This document shows, piece after piece, positions 39,410 through 51,889 of a stretch of DNA of 64,000 nt. The notes under the pieces were generated by a model. It ran no database searches and was not told where the DNA came from. It worked only from the letters and a program-made list of their open reading frames with translations. A program made the translations under genes and the position numbers. Source of the DNA: Enterobacter sp. RHBSTW-00994 (GTDB taxonomy: Bacteria > Pseudomonadota > Gammaproteobacteria > Enterobacterales > Enterobacteriaceae); the NCBI RefSeq assembly GCF_013782625.1, contig NZ_CP056199.1:2622588-2686587 (forward strand). Reading direction: 5' to 3'. Position 1 is the first letter of the stretch. Each line of letters starts with the position of its first letter.

Positions 39410-39652
39410 ATGGCACTGGTAAAAACAAGTTTGACACTGTTTGGCGGGGATACGGTGGTGGTGCGTTGCTCAGAGCGCTGCCACATTCATCTGATGAGTT
39501 CAAAAGCGCAAAAACAATCGCAGGCTGACATTTTAAGCGTGCAGGATAAAGATAATGCGTGGCTCACTGTGCCCTATACCGGCACGTGGGATGTCCTGAT
39601 TGACAGCCACAGTCAATCGCTTGAGCACTCTGTAAGTTACGTTCCCGCCTGA
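39410..39652 (+). CDS. DUF1883-like small protein
   Basis: The 80-residue protein resembles DUF1883 domains: GGDTVVVRCSERCHIHLMSS, then WLTVPYTGTWDVLIDS and a closing beta strand. Such domains are small beta-sandwiches of unknown function. The start is ATG with a poor GGGG-like ribosome binding site about 9 bases upstream. It lies between the chemoreceptor and chaC and is followed by a clear terminator, which supports it as a real gene. Confidence 0.7.
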   Translation: MALVKTSLTLFGGDTVVVRCSERCHIHLMSSKAQKQSQADILSVQDKDNAWLTVPYTGTWDVLIDSHSQSLEHSVSYVPA

Positions 39653-39660
39653 TATGTCTG

Positions 39661-39690
39661 CGCCCGGTTTGCCTTCTGGCAACCGGGCGT
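39661..39690 (+). terminator. Terminator of the DUF1883-like gene
   Basis: CGCCCGGTTTGCC and GGCAACCGGGCG pair (one bulged position) around a TTCT loop and are followed by TTTTAT on the plus strand. chaC ends on the other strand only a few bases away. Confidence 0.75.
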
Positions 39691-39694
39691 TTTA

Positions 39695-40390
39695 TCAGGC
39701 AAATCCCGGACGCAACGGGTTATTTCGCACATTCCCTTCGAGCAAGGCTTGCACTTTCGCCACCAGCTCATTCAGACACTCATCTTTCATGCCGAGGCGC
39801 GTCAGTTCTTCATCAAGAGAAAACAGATACTGAGCGTTAGTGCCTAATGGCCCGCTGGCGGATGCAATCAGCGGGGCGATAACCTGAGTGCGTGTATCGG
39901 CTTCATACAGCGGATGGCGCGGATCCATAATAAATACCAGCGCGTTGACAGTACGACCATCATCAAGCTCAAGCTTGCACCAGCTTGGCATATAGCAGCC
40001 GGTGATCATCTCCCGCTTCCACAAGAGCGTGAGTTCATCCTCCAGCGTCGCATCCGGCAAGCGGTATGCAACCCCGGTGGTGCGCCCGCCCTCTTTCAGT
40101 GCAAGCATACGGCCTGGCTGGCAGGCGCTGCCTCGTCCGGCCGTCAGGCGCAAACAAAATGCGCGATGCCAGCCAGGTAATGTCCCTGTCGCCGATTCGA
40201 CAAACTCGAGAGCCGGGTTCCACATCAGGGAGCCGTAACCAAAAATCCATACCGGGCCATCATCCGGACGGCACGCCAGCGTGGCCGCGAGCGATGCCGC
40301 ACGTTGCTCAGCCGACCAGAGAAGCGATTCCTCAATAGCACCAAATGCTGTTTTACAATCTGCCTTCATTAAGAAATCACGCGTTAACAC
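39695..40390 (-). CDS. chaC: Glutathione-specific gamma-glutamylcyclotransferase ChaC
   Basis: The 231-residue protein has the same length as E. coli ChaC. The substrate-binding loop FGYGSLMWNP is at residues about 50-59 and the catalytic Glu is in the TLLWKREMITG segment. It cleaves glutathione to 5-oxoproline and Cys-Gly. The start is GTG at 40390, 6 bases after a strong GGAGG; this gives the sequence VLTRDFLM aligned to the E. coli start. In E. coli chaC follows chaB, which is absent here. Confidence 0.95.
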   Translation of the reverse strand: MLTRDFLMKADCKTAFGAIEESLLWSAEQRAASLAATLACRPDDGPVWIFGYGSLMWNPALEFVESATGTLPGWHRAFCLRLTAGRGSACQPGRMLALKEGGRTTGVAYRLPDATLEDELTLLWKREMITGCYMPSWCKLELDDGRTVNALVFIMDPRHPLYEADTRTQVIAPLIASASGPLGTNAQYLFSLDEELTRLGMKDECLNELVAKVQALLEGNVRNNPLRPGFA

Positions 40391-40837
40391 TTTACACCTC
40401 CGCCACTGCATGCTTCCTTGCGACATCTGTAATTCGCCTTCCCGGCATTATGTGCTGTTCATTTTGACAGCAGTTAATTAACGATAAGCAATTCGCAGGC
40501 CAGTTGCAATACAACGAAAGTTCAACCACCTGAAAAGTCAAAATTGAGGCTGCTAATTATTCAGCCGTGTAGTACGTTTGACCTACTACTGCGCCTCATC
40601 TATCGCCGATCTATGCTCTTGCCCGACATTATCAAAAGTGAAAAAATGGACGACTTAATTCATTGTTATTTAGATTTTTAATTAGATAAAACACACTATT
40701 AGAGATAACTCAGCGGAAATACAGCCATTACGGTAAAAGTAAGTAAAAAATAACAGAATAGTAATTTTGATCTGTTAGTTTAATGGCCACAAATTTTCTA
40801 TCTATAATTACAAGCACCTGCATTGAGGGAGAACAAC
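40391..40837. promoter_or_regulatory. chaC-chaA divergent intergenic region, no chaB
   Basis: This 447-bp AT-rich gap lies between the divergent chaC and chaA. In E. coli chaB lies in this interval (about 76 codons, same strand as chaC). No frame resembling ChaB is visible, nor any other open frame that I can support. The gap must hold the promoters of both genes, which I could not place with confidence. Confidence 0.6.
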
Positions 40838-41938
40838 ATGACAGCGACACATGAGGCGGTGAAGACCCGCCACAAGGAGACATCACTCATTTTCCCGGTC
40901 CTGGCACTGGCAGTGCTGCTTTTTTGGGGAAGCAGCCAGTCATTGCCAGTGGTCGTCGGCATTAATATCCTTGCCCTGATTGGTATTTTGAGCAGTGCAT
41001 TCAGTGTTGTTCGCCACGCCGACGTGCTAGCGCACCGTCTGGGCGAGCCATATGGTTCATTAATATTAAGTCTTTCCGTCGTCATTCTTGAAGTCAGTCT
41101 GATTTCAGCACTGATGGCGACAGGTGATGCTGCGCCGACACTGATGCGAGACACCTTGTACTCCATCATCATGATTGTTACCGGCGGGTTGGTCGGTTTT
41201 TCTCTGTTATTGGGCGGACGTAAGTTTGCCACTCAATATATGAATCTGTTTGGTATTAAACAGTACCTGATTGCTCTTTTTCCTCTTGCCATTATTGTTC
41301 TGATCTTTCCAATGGCGCTGCCGGGAGCGAATTTCACCACTGGACAGGCGTTACTGGTTGCCCTGATTTCTGCGGCCATGTACGGCGTATTTCTGCTTAT
41401 TCAGACGAAAACGCACCAGAGCCTGTTTGTCTATGAACATGAAGATGACAGCGACGACGACGACCCCCATCACGGTAAACCTTCGGCGCACAGTAACGCC
41501 TGGCATACGATTTGGCTGATCGTACATCTGATTGCGGTTATCGCCGTGACCAAAATGAACGCCAATCCACTGGAAACCCTGTTAACAGAGCTGAATGCCC
41601 CTGTGGCATTTACCGGTTTCCTGGTCGCGTTGCTGATCCTGTCACCGGAAGGTTTAGGTGCGTTGAAGGCCGTACTGAGCAATCAGGTACAGCGTGCGAT
41701 GAACCTGTTTTTTGGTTCCGTGCTGGCAACCATTTCACTGACCGTCCCGGTCGTGACGCTGATTGCGTTTATGACTGGCAACGAACTGCAGTTTGCGCTG
41801 GGTGCGCCGGAGATGATTGTCATGGTCGCGTCACTGGTGCTATGCCATATTTCCTTCTCGACCGGCAGGACTAACGTACTGAACGGTGCGGCGCATATGG
41901 CCTTGTTTATTGCCTACCTGATGACGATCTTTGCGTGA
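40838..41938 (+). CDS. chaA: Calcium/proton (sodium, potassium) antiporter ChaA
   Basis: The 366-residue inner-membrane protein matches E. coli ChaA in length. It has about 11 membrane segments in two CaCA-like halves (repeat motifs LGEPYGSLILSLSVVILEVSLI and LSPEGLGALKAVLSNQ) joined by the acidic cytoplasmic loop EHEDDSDDDDPHHGK (about residues 200-215), thought to bind cations. It exports Ca2+, Na+ or K+ in exchange for protons, mainly at alkaline pH. The ATG at 40838 follows GAGGGAGAACAAC. Confidence 0.97.
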   Translation: MTATHEAVKTRHKETSLIFPVLALAVLLFWGSSQSLPVVVGINILALIGILSSAFSVVRHADVLAHRLGEPYGSLILSLSVVILEVSLISALMATGDAAPTLMRDTLYSIIMIVTGGLVGFSLLLGGRKFATQYMNLFGIKQYLIALFPLAIIVLIFPMALPGANFTTGQALLVALISAAMYGVFLLIQTKTHQSLFVYEHEDDSDDDDPHHGKPSAHSNAWHTIWLIVHLIAVIAVTKMNANPLETLLTELNAPVAFTGFLVALLILSPEGLGALKAVLSNQVQRAMNLFFGSVLATISLTVPVVTLIAFMTGNELQFALGAPEMIVMVASLVLCHISFSTGRTNVLNGAAHMALFIAYLMTIFA

Positions 41939-41974
41939 ACCTGATGCCCTCTCCTGCGTGAGAAGATGCACATA

Positions 41975-42001
41975 TAAAAAACCCGCCGAAGCGGGTTTTT
42001 T
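41975..42001. terminator. Bidirectional terminator of chaA and kdsA
   Basis: ACCCGC and GCGGGT pair around CGAA (41981-41996), with an A run to the left and a T run to the right. It lies between the convergent chaA and kdsA ends and can serve both strands. Confidence 0.88.
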
Positions 42002-42002
42002 A

Positions 42003-42866
<864 letters not shown>

Positions 42867-42893
42867 TTATTCAGGTGTGAATCGGAATTAAGA

Positions 42894-43703
42894 TTAATGC
42901 AGTGTAATTTGTTTGTGCGCGATCGCGTTGATCTGCGCGCGGATCATTTCGCTAATCGGGTCTTCCGGGCACTGTTCGACAAAATAATTCAAATCGTTCA
43001 GCGCGACATGTTCACAGTCAAGCTGTGCATAGATAAGACCGCGATCGCGAATTTCATATGGATCTTCCGGATTGAATTGCAACAGCACTTCACTGGCACG
43101 CAATGCCAGTTCCATCTGACGCTCCTCCATTAATGCCGCCTTCAGCGTGTCCAGCAGTTTACGGATCACTTCTGAATTATCAGCTTCATCGAGATCTTCG
43201 TTGAAGAGCTCGGCTACCGGGCTAATGTTGCCTTTCAGCCAGACGTCAAGCGTGTGTTCGTCCAGTGTGTCGCCGTTAAACGGGTTAATTAACCACATTT
43301 CACCGTCCAGCCATTCTGCACGCAGGATCATCTGTGTCGGGAAAATGACCGGAACCAGAGGGATATCCAGACGGTGCGCAACCCATAGCAAAATCGCGCC
43401 CAGAGCAACCGCGCTGCCCTGACGATTTTTTAAGACCTGATCCAGCCAAAGTGCGTCAGACAGGCGATACACACCGCGCGTATCGCAAAAACCCCATTCT
43501 CCATAGAAAAGCTCAACCAGCTTCTCTAATTGCCAGTCCTGCGGGCGCGACTGATTTATCTCTTCTCGCGCCAGGCTTACCAGGTTTTCCAGCTCAGCAT
43601 TGACGTACTGCGACGTAAAATCATCGCGGATCATCTCTGAAATCAGAATCATGCCATCGCAAAGCGGCACTTTGTTAAATTCGAAATCGGCCAAGGACCT
43701 CAT
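42894..43703 (-). CDS. sirB1: SirB1 family protein (transglutaminase-like/TPR)
   Basis: The 269-residue protein corresponds to E. coli SirB1 (YchA). Residues about 40-150 form a transglutaminase-like fold (FYGEWGFCDTRGVYRLSDALWLDQVLKNRQGSAVALG). The C-terminal third is a TPR-like helix repeat region (LRASEVLLQFNPEDPYEIRDRGLIYAQL). Its function is unknown. It is four bases from sirB2. Confidence 0.93.
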   Translation of the reverse strand: MRSLADFEFNKVPLCDGMILISEMIRDDFTSQYVNAELENLVSLAREEINQSRPQDWQLEKLVELFYGEWGFCDTRGVYRLSDALWLDQVLKNRQGSAVALGAILLWVAHRLDIPLVPVIFPTQMILRAEWLDGEMWLINPFNGDTLDEHTLDVWLKGNISPVAELFNEDLDEADNSEVIRKLLDTLKAALMEERQMELALRASEVLLQFNPEDPYEIRDRGLIYAQLDCEHVALNDLNYFVEQCPEDPISEMIRAQINAIAHKQITLH

Positions 43704-43706
43704 GAC

Positions 43707-44099
43707 TTACCCCAGTAACGGTATTCTTGTGGTGGCGAGTTTAATGATGATGTACAGCACCACCAGACCCAGCAGAAAGGCGATAAAACCGACCTGCTGG
43801 CTGCGCGGACGACGTCGTCCAAGCGCGATAAAACCCAAAACGATGTAGATGATAACGCCAAACAGCTTTTCAGTCAGCCATGTGCCTTTATCAGTAAATG
43901 GCAGATAGCCTGTCTTCCACATTAAGCCCACACCGGACAGGAACAGCAGTGTATCGATGCAGTGTGGTGCAACGCGTACCCAGCGGGTTTCGAGCAACGG
44001 ATTGTTGCTGTAACGCCACCAGTAACGGAGAATAAAAAAACTGATGGTCAATGCGACAGACGCCAGATGAACGGAGATCAGCACAGTAAAGAGCGTCAT
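43707..44099 (-). CDS. sirB2: SirB2 family inner-membrane protein
   Basis: A 130-residue hydrophobic protein with four membrane segments, conserved WRYSNNPLLETRWVRVAPHCIDTLLFLSGVGLMW. It is SirB2 (YchQ), of unknown role. The ATG at 44099 was chosen; another two codons upstream (44105) is possible. The former overlaps nothing but begins 3 bases before the prmC stop region on the same strand, so the genes are probably coupled. Confidence 0.9.
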   Translation of the reverse strand: MTLFTVLISVHLASVALTISFFILRYWWRYSNNPLLETRWVRVAPHCIDTLLFLSGVGLMWKTGYLPFTDKGTWLTEKLFGVIIYIVLGFIALGRRRPRSQQVGFIAFLLGLVVLYIIIKLATTRIPLLG

Positions 44100-44926
44100 G
44101 ACCATTTACCTATCGTCAGACGCTCATTGCCCCCATAGTCACGGCAGGTCTCCACCGCGCGATAACCGACACGGGTGAACAGCAGACGTACCGCTTCTCC
44201 CTGCGTCCAGCCATGTTCCAGCAACAACCAACCACCTGGCAGCAGGTGCTGGCGAGCCAAATCAATGATGTGTTCAAGATCGGCCAGCCCTTCGTTAGCC
44301 GCAACCAACGCTGTCATCGGTTCGAAGCGGACATCCCCCTCTGACAAATGAGGATCTCGCTCGTCAATGTAGGGCGGATTACTGACAATCATCTCAAAGG
44401 TGCAATGTTCCAGAGCGGCAAACCAACTGCTTTGGATCACCGTCACATTGCTCAGCCCCAGACGCTCAAGGTTACGCTTTGCTAGCGCAACCGCATCGGG
44501 CATCACATCGACGGCAGTCACCTGGCAATCAGGACGTTCACTGGCCAGAGCCAGGGCGATCGCCCCCGTTCCTGTGCCTAAATCGAGGATCTGACATGCA
44601 TGAGATGGCAACCGCGCCAGTGCCTGTTCGACCAGGCATTCCGTATCAGGACGCGGGATCAGCGTGGCTGGAGAGACATAGAGCGGCAGTGACCAGAACT
44701 CACGTTCACCCACCAGGTGTGCCACAGGTTCCCCCGTTTTACGGCGTGAAAGCAGTGCCGCAAGTTGCGCTTCCTGCTCTGCACTCAGCACCGTTTCGCC
44801 AAACGCCAGGAGAAAGGTCCGGGCTTTTCCCGTCACAAACCCCAGCAATATTTCGGCATCACGACGCGGGCTTTCACTGGCGGAAAGCTCACTGACGGCA
44901 TGGCGTAACCAGTGCTGAAAATCCAT
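44096..44926 (-). CDS. prmC: Peptide chain release factor glutamine methyltransferase
   Basis: The 276-residue PrmC (HemK) methylates the Gln of the GGQ motif in release factors 1 and 2. An N-terminal helical domain (about 1-80) is followed by the SAM-binding DLGTGTGAIALALA and the NPPY motif (IVSNPPYIDERD) that holds the Gln. It starts on the last base of prfA, its own substrate, as in E. coli. Confidence 0.97.
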   Translation of the reverse strand: MDFQHWLRHAVSELSASESPRRDAEILLGFVTGKARTFLLAFGETVLSAEQEAQLAALLSRRKTGEPVAHLVGEREFWSLPLYVSPATLIPRPDTECLVEQALARLPSHACQILDLGTGTGAIALALASERPDCQVTAVDVMPDAVALAKRNLERLGLSNVTVIQSSWFAALEHCTFEMIVSNPPYIDERDPHLSEGDVRFEPMTALVAANEGLADLEHIIDLARQHLLPGGWLLLEHGWTQGEAVRLLFTRVGYRAVETCRDYGGNERLTIGKWS

Positions 44927-46008
44927 TAGTCCTGCTCAGCCAGCGCCGCCAGTTGATCGGCCTGGAATTCCTGGACAATAGGTTCGATCAGCATGTCGAG
45001 TTTCCCTTCCATCACCTCATCCAGACGGTAAACCGTCAGGTTGATGCGGTGGTCAGTAACGCGCCCTTGCGGGAAGTTATAGGTACGGTTACGGTCGCTG
45101 CGATCACCGCTACCAAGCAGGTTACGGCGCGTTGAGGCTTCCGCCTGCTGGCGCTTTGCCACTTCGGCGGCACGAATACGCGCCCCCAGAACTGACAATG
45201 CTTTCGCTTTGTTTTTATGCTGCGAACGTTCGTCCTGACACTCCACCACAATACCGGTTGGCAGGTGGGTAATACGAATTGCGGAGTCGGTGGTGTTAAC
45301 GTGCTGACCACCCGCACCGGAAGAACGGAAGGTATCAATGCGCAGCTCCGATGGGTTGATATCCGGCAGTTCTGCTTCCGGCAGTTCCGGCATGACCGCG
45401 ACGGTACAGGCGGAGGTGTGGATTCGACCCTGGGATTCCGTTGCAGGAACGCGCTGGACGCGATGCCCACCTGATTCGAATTTCAGACGGCCATAAACAC
45501 CTTCGCCGCTGATTTTAGCGATCACTTCTTTATACCCACCATGTTCACCTTCATTGGCGCTCATGATTTCGACTCGCCAGCGGCGAGCTTCAGCATAACG
45601 GCTGTACATACGGAACAGATCGCCAGCAAACAGAGCGGCTTCATCCCCTCCCGTACCAGCGCGCACTTCGACAAAAGCGTTACGTTCGTCATCCGGATCT
45701 TTTGGCAGCAGCAGAACCTGAAGCTGTTGCTCCATCTCTTCGGCACGCGCTTTTGCATCCTGCAACTCTTCCTGCGCCATTTCGCGCATTTCCGGGTCGT
45801 CGAGCATCATCTGTGCCGTTTCGATATCTTCCTGAACTTTTTGCCAGTCAATAAAGCAGCGCGAAACATCACTCAACTGTGCGTATTCACGGGATAACGC
45901 GCGAAAACGGTCCTGGTCTGCAATAGTCCCGGCATCACCGAGCAGCGCCTGTACTTCTTCATGGCGCTCGTGCAGAGCTTCCAGTTTGGCGACGATAGAG
46001 GGCTTCAT
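44926..46008 (-). CDS. prfA: Peptide chain release factor 1
   Basis: The 360-residue RF1 recognises UAA and UAG. The PAT motif is in [15 protein letters not shown] (about residues 186-200) and the GGQ loop in [17 protein letters not shown] (about 229-245). The length equals E. coli RF1. It is 41 bp downstream of hemA and 0 bp from prmC. Confidence 0.98.
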   Translation of the reverse strand: MKPSIVAKLEALHERHEEVQALLGDAGTIADQDRFRALSREYAQLSDVSRCFIDWQKVQEDIETAQMMLDDPEMREMAQEELQDAKARAEEMEQQLQVLLLPKDPDDERNAFVEVRAGTGGDEAALFAGDLFRMYSRYAEARRWRVEIMSANEGEHGGYKEVIAKISGEGVYGRLKFESGGHRVQRVPATESQGRIHTSACTVAVMPELPEAELPDINPSELRIDTFRSSGAGGQHVNTTDSAIRITHLPTGIVVECQDERSQHKNKAKALSVLGARIRAAEVAKRQQAEASTRRNLLGSGDRSDRNRTYNFPQGRVTDHRINLTVYRLDEVMEGKLDMLIEPIVQEFQADQLAALAEQD

Positions 46009-46049
46009 AGGCGTAAATGCACCTTGTAATAGAAAATGGGTGTGTGGCG

Positions 46050-47306
46050 CTATTCCAGCCCGAGGCTGTTGCGCAGAATAGTCAGGCGTTCATCATCCCC
46101 GTCTCGGGCAGCCTGCTGAAGAGATTTGGTTGGTGCATGAATCAGGCGATTGGTCAGTTTCCATGCCAGATCCTGCATAATTGCCTGCGCGTCACCGCCC
46201 TGTTCAAGGGCAGCCAGCGCTTTGGCAGTCAGGTCGTCTCGCACCTGCTCTGCCTGACCGCGATATTCGCGGATGGTCTCGCTAACGCTTTGGGCGCGCA
46301 GCCAGGCCATAAACTCACTGGTTTCCTGCTCAACAATCGTTTCCGCCTGAACTGCGGCCGCTTTACGCTGCGCGAGGTTGTGCGAAATGATACTTTGCAG
46401 GTCATCCACGCTGTAAAGATAGGCGTTCGCCAGCTTGCCGACTTCCGGTTCGACATCGCGCGGAACGGCGATATCGACCAGCAACATCGGTTGGTTACGA
46501 CGGGATTTCAGTGCGCGTTCCACCATCCCTTTACCGATGATCGGCAGCGGGCTGGCGGTAGAACTGATAATGATATCCGCCTCTTTAAGACGTTCATCAA
46601 TGTCGCTTAACGCAATCACCTCTGCGCCGACTTCGTCTGCCAGAACCTGCGCCCGTTCACGGGTACGGTTAGCAATAATCATCTTCTTCACTTTGTGCTC
46701 ACGCAAATGGCGAGCCACAAGTTCAATGGTTTCACCCGCACCAACCAGTAATACCGTAACGGTTGAGAGTGATTCGAAGATTTGACGAGCGAGCGTACAG
46801 GCTGCGAAAGCAACAGAAACCGCACTGGCACCAATGTCGGTTTCGGTTCGCACACGCTTAGCCACGGAGAAGGATTTCTGGAACATGCGCTCCAGTTCAC
46901 TGGCTTTAAGATGCCCTTTTTGGGAATCTGCAAACGCCTTTTTCACCTGCCCCAGAATTTGTGGTTCACCCAGTACCAGAGAATCCAGACCGCTGGCGAC
47001 GCGCATCAGATGACTGACTGCATCATTGTCCTGATGCCAGTACAGGCTATTACGCAACTCTTCTTCGTTCAGGTTGTGATATTCACATAACCAGCGGATC
47101 AGCGCTTCATGCAGATTATCCTGCTCTTCTACACTGAGATAGAGTTCGGTACGGTTGCACGTCGACAGCACCACGCCACCTTGCACCATAGGTTGTGCAA
47201 GCAGACTATCCAGCGCCAGGTCGAGTGTATCCGGCGAAAACGTGACACGTTCTCGCAACGAAACCGGGGCTGTTTTGTGGTTAATACCGAGTGCTAAAAG
47301 GGTCAT
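46050..47306 (-). CDS. hemA: Glutamyl-tRNA reductase
   Basis: The 418-residue enzyme reduces glutamyl-tRNA(Glu) to glutamate-1-semialdehyde, the first step of heme and siroheme synthesis by the C5 route. The catalytic Cys50 lies in LSTCNRTEL. An NADPH fold ([16 protein letters not shown]), the substrate signature [24 protein letters not shown] and the C-terminal dimerisation helix follow. The ATG at 47306 gives the E. coli start [11 protein letters not shown]; the regulatory N-terminal region is intact. It is first in the prfA/prmC operon and divergent from lolB. Confidence 0.98.
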   Translation of the reverse strand: MTLLALGINHKTAPVSLRERVTFSPDTLDLALDSLLAQPMVQGGVVLSTCNRTELYLSVEEQDNLHEALIRWLCEYHNLNEEELRNSLYWHQDNDAVSHLMRVASGLDSLVLGEPQILGQVKKAFADSQKGHLKASELERMFQKSFSVAKRVRTETDIGASAVSVAFAACTLARQIFESLSTVTVLLVGAGETIELVARHLREHKVKKMIIANRTRERAQVLADEVGAEVIALSDIDERLKEADIIISSTASPLPIIGKGMVERALKSRRNQPMLLVDIAVPRDVEPEVGKLANAYLYSVDDLQSIISHNLAQRKAAAVQAETIVEQETSEFMAWLRAQSVSETIREYRGQAEQVRDDLTAKALAALEQGGDAQAIMQDLAWKLTNRLIHAPTKSLQQAARDGDDERLTILRNSLGLE

Positions 47307-47516
47307 GTGAGCGGGAATAATACCAGCGTTAATAAGGTTAGCAGGTGGCATCATACAGGATGCGCGAGATCAATAAAAGAGACCGCCCCCTTTCGGAGTA
47401 ATAGGTGTTCCGCGCTAATTAAATGATTTAAGACAATATGAACGTAGACGCTGCCAGCGCCGGGCGCTAGCATTAAGGGTTATTACTGCAACGTATCTCA
47501 AGGATTTGTCATTATT

Positions 47517-48128
47517 ATGACCCGACTGATTCGCCTGCTGCCTTTGACGGCGCTGCTTCTGACCGCGTGTTCTATTACTCCACCCAAAGGTCCGGGTAAA
47601 AGCCCTGACTCCCCGCAGTGGCGTCAGCACCAGCAGGATGTGCGCAATTTGAGCCAATACCAGACGCGCGGTGCGTTTGCCTACCTATCTGACGAGCAAA
47701 AAGTGTACGCCCGTTTCTTCTGGCAGCAAACGGGGCAGGATCGTTACCGTCTGCTGCTTCTGAACCCGCTGGGTAGCACAGAACTGGAGTTAAACGCGAA
47801 GCCTGGCGAAGCACAAATTACCGACAACAAAGGCCAGCATTACACCGCGACCGATGCCGAAGAGATGATTGGCAAACTGACCGGCATGCCGATTCCGCTC
47901 AATAGCCTGCGTCAGTGGATCCTCGGCCTGCCGGGTAATGCGACCGATTATACCCTCGACGACCAGTATCGTCTGAGCCAGGTCAATTACACGGAAAAGG
48001 GCAAAACCTGGAAAGTGGTGTACAGCGGTTATGACAGCAACAGCAAACCGGCGCTGCCATCCAATATGGAACTGACCGAAGGCACTCAGCGTATCAAGCT
48101 GAAAATGGATAACTGGATGGTCAAATGA
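47517..48128 (+). CDS. lolB: Outer-membrane lipoprotein receptor LolB
   Basis: A 203-residue lipoprotein. The signal peptide ends in the lipobox LLTAC (Cys near residue 18), and residues +2/+3 are Ser-Ile, not an inner-membrane Asp, as needed for the outer membrane. LolB receives lipoproteins from LolA and inserts them in the outer membrane. Its stop overlaps the ispE start (ATGA), so the two are coupled. Confidence 0.96.
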   Translation: MTRLIRLLPLTALLLTACSITPPKGPGKSPDSPQWRQHQQDVRNLSQYQTRGAFAYLSDEQKVYARFFWQQTGQDRYRLLLLNPLGSTELELNAKPGEAQITDNKGQHYTATDAEEMIGKLTGMPIPLNSLRQWILGLPGNATDYTLDDQYRLSQVNYTEKGKTWKVVYSGYDSNSKPALPSNMELTEGTQRIKLKMDNWMVK

Positions 48129-48994
48129 TGACCCACTGGCCCTCCCCTGCAAAACTGAATCTGTTCCTGTACATCACCGGGCGACGGGCAGACGGTTACC
48201 ACACACTGCAAACGTTGTTTCAGTTTGTCGATTATGGTGACACGGTGTCGATCAGCCCTCGCCATGATGGCCAGATTCAACTGCTGACCCCTGTTGAAGG
48301 TGTGGAGCACGACGATAATCTCATTGTGCGTGCCGCGCGCCTCCTGATGAAAGCGGCGAGAGAGAGTGGGCGGCTGCCGACCGGAAGCGGTGCAGATCTC
48401 CGCGTTGAGAAACGGCTGCCTATGGGCGGTGGACTGGGTGGCGGCTCATCCAATGCCGCTACCGTTCTGGTCGCGCTGAATCATCTGTGGGGATGTGGTT
48501 TGTCAACAGACGCACTGGCGGCCCTGGGGCTGACACTAGGAGCCGATGTTCCGGTATTTGTTCGTGGCCATGCCGCCTTTGCAGAAGGGGTCGGCGAAAT
48601 CCTGTCACCGGCTGAACCGCCGGAAAAATGGTATCTGATCGCCCACCCCGGCGTGAGTATTCCCACGCCTGTTATTTTCAACGATCCGGACCTCCCGCGT
48701 AATACCCCAACGCGGTCAATAGAAACGTTATTAAAATGTGAATTCAGCAACGATTGCGAGGTTATCGCAAGAAAACGTTTTCGTAAGGTTGATGCGGTGC
48801 TTTCCTGGCTGTTAGAATACGCGCCGTCGCGCCTGACTGGCACAGGGGCTTGTGTCTTTGCTGAATTTGACACTGAATCCGCCGCTCGTCAGGTGCTAGA
48901 GCAAGCGCCAGAATGGCTGCATGGTTTTGTGGCGCGTGGGATGAACACTTCCCCGCTACAGCAGACCCTTCTTGCGCAGACTGAGTTTCGGTGA
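48125..48994 (+). CDS. ispE: 4-diphosphocytidyl-2-C-methyl-D-erythritol kinase
   Basis: The 289-residue GHMP kinase phosphorylates CDP-ME in the MEP route to isoprenoids. The start is [20 protein letters not shown]; the ATP-binding loop is [15 protein letters not shown] (about 97-111), and [12 protein letters not shown] near the C-terminus completes the fold. The first ATG (48125) aligns with the E. coli start. Compared with E. coli (283) there are a few extra C-terminal residues. The coding region contains the PurR site of prs. Confidence 0.97.
   Translation: MMTHWPSPAKLNLFLYITGRRADGYHTLQTLFQFVDYGDTVSISPRHDGQIQLLTPVEGVEHDDNLIVRAARLLMKAARESGRLPTGSGADLRVEKRLPMGGGLGGGSSNAATVLVALNHLWGCGLSTDALAALGLTLGADVPVFVRGHAAFAEGVGEILSPAEPPEKWYLIAHPGVSIPTPVIFNDPDLPRNTPTRSIETLLKCEFSNDCEVIARKRFRKVDAVLSWLLEYAPSRLTGTGACVFAEFDTESAARQVLEQAPEWLHGFVARGMNTSPLQQTLLAQTEFR
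48769..48784. promoter_or_regulatory. PurR operator for prs inside ispE
   Basis: AAGAAAACGTTTTCGT matches 13 of 16 positions of the PurR operator ACGCAAACGTTTGCGT and is a near-perfect palindrome. E. coli prs has its PurR site at the same place, in the end of ispE. prs begins about 340 bases downstream; 48995-49119 is its leader, without a gene. Confidence 0.7.
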
Positions 48995-49050
48995 CAACGT
49001 CACCCTGTTCCAGACGTTGCATCGCGCTCTTTAATACACCGCCTGGATAG

Positions 49051-50067
<1,017 letters not shown>

Positions 50068-50083
50068 TCGAACACGGCCGAAA

Positions 50084-50107
50084 AACCCGCTGCGGCGGGT
50101 TTTTTTG
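50084..50107 (+). terminator. prs terminator
   Basis: AACCCGC and GCGGGTT pair around TGCG (50084-50101), followed by six or seven more Ts. Confidence 0.9.
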
Positions 50108-50191
50108 TTTTGAATATTCATTTGTATGACCAATGCCTCCTTCACCTGCCATTCACATGACAGATGATGCGCACACGGATGATAGATTATT

Positions 50192-51889
50192 GTGAAAAAC
50201 GTAACTTCCTCACAAGTTCTGCCCTTTCGCGCCCTCATCGACGCCTGCTGGAAAGAGAAATACACCCTGTCACGCTTTATGCGCGACGTTATTGCGGGTA
50301 TCACCGTCGGGATTATTGCGATTCCCCTGGCGATGGCGCTGGCAATTGGTAGCGGTGTTGCACCGCAATATGGGCTGTATACCTCGGCAGTTGCCGGGAT
50401 TGTGATTGCGCTGACGGGGGGTTCTCGCTTTAGCGTCTCGGGGCCAACCGCCGCCTTTGTGGTGATCCTCTACCCGGTATCACAGCAGTTTGGGCTGGCT
50501 GGCCTCCTGGTTGCCACACTGATGTCTGGCGTCTTTTTGATTCTGTTCGGGCTGGCCCGCTTTGGTCGGTTAATCGAATATATCCCCCTTTCCGTGACGT
50601 TGGGGTTCACATCAGGGATTGGTATTACCATCGGGACGATGCAAATCAAGGATTTCCTGGGTTTACAGTTGCCGCATGTACCGGAACATTACCTGCAAAA
50701 AGTGGGGGCACTGTTTATGGCGCTACCCACTATCAATATGGGCGATGCTGCCATTGGTATCGTCACATTGGGCACGTTGATTGTCTGGCCACGTTTGGGC
50801 ATTCGCCTGCCAGGTCATCTGCCAGCATTGCTGTTGGGATGTGCAGTGATGGCTATCGTCAACATGCTTGGCGGTCACGTGGCAACTATTGGTTCCCAGT
50901 TCCATTACCTGTTAGCCGATGGCTCGCAGGGCAACGGGATCCCTCAGCTTTTACCGCAACTGGTGTTGCCGTGGGATATGCCAGGCTCCACCTTCACTTT
51001 AAGCTGGGACTCCCTGCGCGCGCTGCTACCTGCTGCGTTCTCGATGGCAATGCTGGGCGCTATTGAATCGCTGCTCTGCGCCGTCGTGCTGGATGGTATG
51101 ACAGGAACCAAGCATAAAGCCAACAGCGAGCTGGTCGGCCAGGGACTTGGCAACATCATTGCCCCTTTCTTTGGCGGCATCACTGCCACCGCCGCAATTG
51201 CGCGTTCCGCGGCTAACGTTCGGGCAGGCGCAACCTCTCCGGTATCAGCCGTTATTCACGCGGTACTGGTGATCCTTGCACTGCTGATCCTTGCCCCCTT
51301 ACTCTCCTGGCTCCCGCTTTCGGCTATGGCAGCCCTGCTGCTGATGGTCGCCTGGAACATGAGCGAAGCGCATAAGGTGGTCCACCTGCTGCGTCGTGCG
51401 CCAAAAGACGACATCATCGTGATGCTGATCTGCATGTCGCTGACCGTTCTGTTTGACATGGTGATCGCCATTAGCGTGGGCATTGTGCTGGCTTCCCTGC
51501 TGTTTATGCGCCGAATTGCACAAATGACCCGCCTCTCCCCGGTGAACGTCGAGGTTCCGGATGATGTACTGGTGCTTCGGGTGATCGGCCCGCTGTTCTT
51601 TGCCGCAGCAGAAGGCCTGTTCAACGAACTGGAGTCACGCATTGCCGGTAAACGGATCGTGGTACTGAAGTGGGATGCAGTTCCGGTACTGGATGCGGGA
51701 GGTCTGGATGCCTTCCAGCGCTTTGTCAAAAAGCTGCCGGAAGGCTGCGAACTGCGCGTGAGTAATCTTGAATTCCAGCCTCTGCGCACCATGGCGCGGG
51801 CTGGTGTACAACCAGTTCCAGGCCGTCTCGCATTCTATCCTAATCGCGAAGCAGCCTTAGCCGATGTGTTAGTGACCGAGCATCAATAA
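50192..51889 (+). CDS. dauA: SulP/SLC26 C4-dicarboxylate transporter DauA
   Basis: The 565-residue membrane protein matches E. coli DauA (YchM). Residues about 30-430 form the SLC26 core with 14 membrane spans ([41 protein letters not shown] and [17 protein letters not shown] are family signatures). A STAS domain (about 450-560; [14 protein letters not shown]) closes it. It takes up succinate and other C4 acids, mostly at acidic pH. The GTG at 50192 aligns with the E. coli N-terminus. Its last 21 bases overlap the opposite-strand regulator. Confidence 0.95.
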   Translation: MKNVTSSQVLPFRALIDACWKEKYTLSRFMRDVIAGITVGIIAIPLAMALAIGSGVAPQYGLYTSAVAGIVIALTGGSRFSVSGPTAAFVVILYPVSQQFGLAGLLVATLMSGVFLILFGLARFGRLIEYIPLSVTLGFTSGIGITIGTMQIKDFLGLQLPHVPEHYLQKVGALFMALPTINMGDAAIGIVTLGTLIVWPRLGIRLPGHLPALLLGCAVMAIVNMLGGHVATIGSQFHYLLADGSQGNGIPQLLPQLVLPWDMPGSTFTLSWDSLRALLPAAFSMAMLGAIESLLCAVVLDGMTGTKHKANSELVGQGLGNIIAPFFGGITATAAIARSAANVRAGATSPVSAVIHAVLVILALLILAPLLSWLPLSAMAALLLMVAWNMSEAHKVVHLLRRAPKDDIIVMLICMSLTVLFDMVIAISVGIVLASLLFMRRIAQMTRLSPVNVEVPDDVLVLRVIGPLFFAAAEGLFNELESRIAGKRIVVLKWDAVPVLDAGGLDAFQRFVKKLPEGCELRVSNLEFQPLRTMARAGVQPVPGRLAFYPNREAALADVLVTEHQ

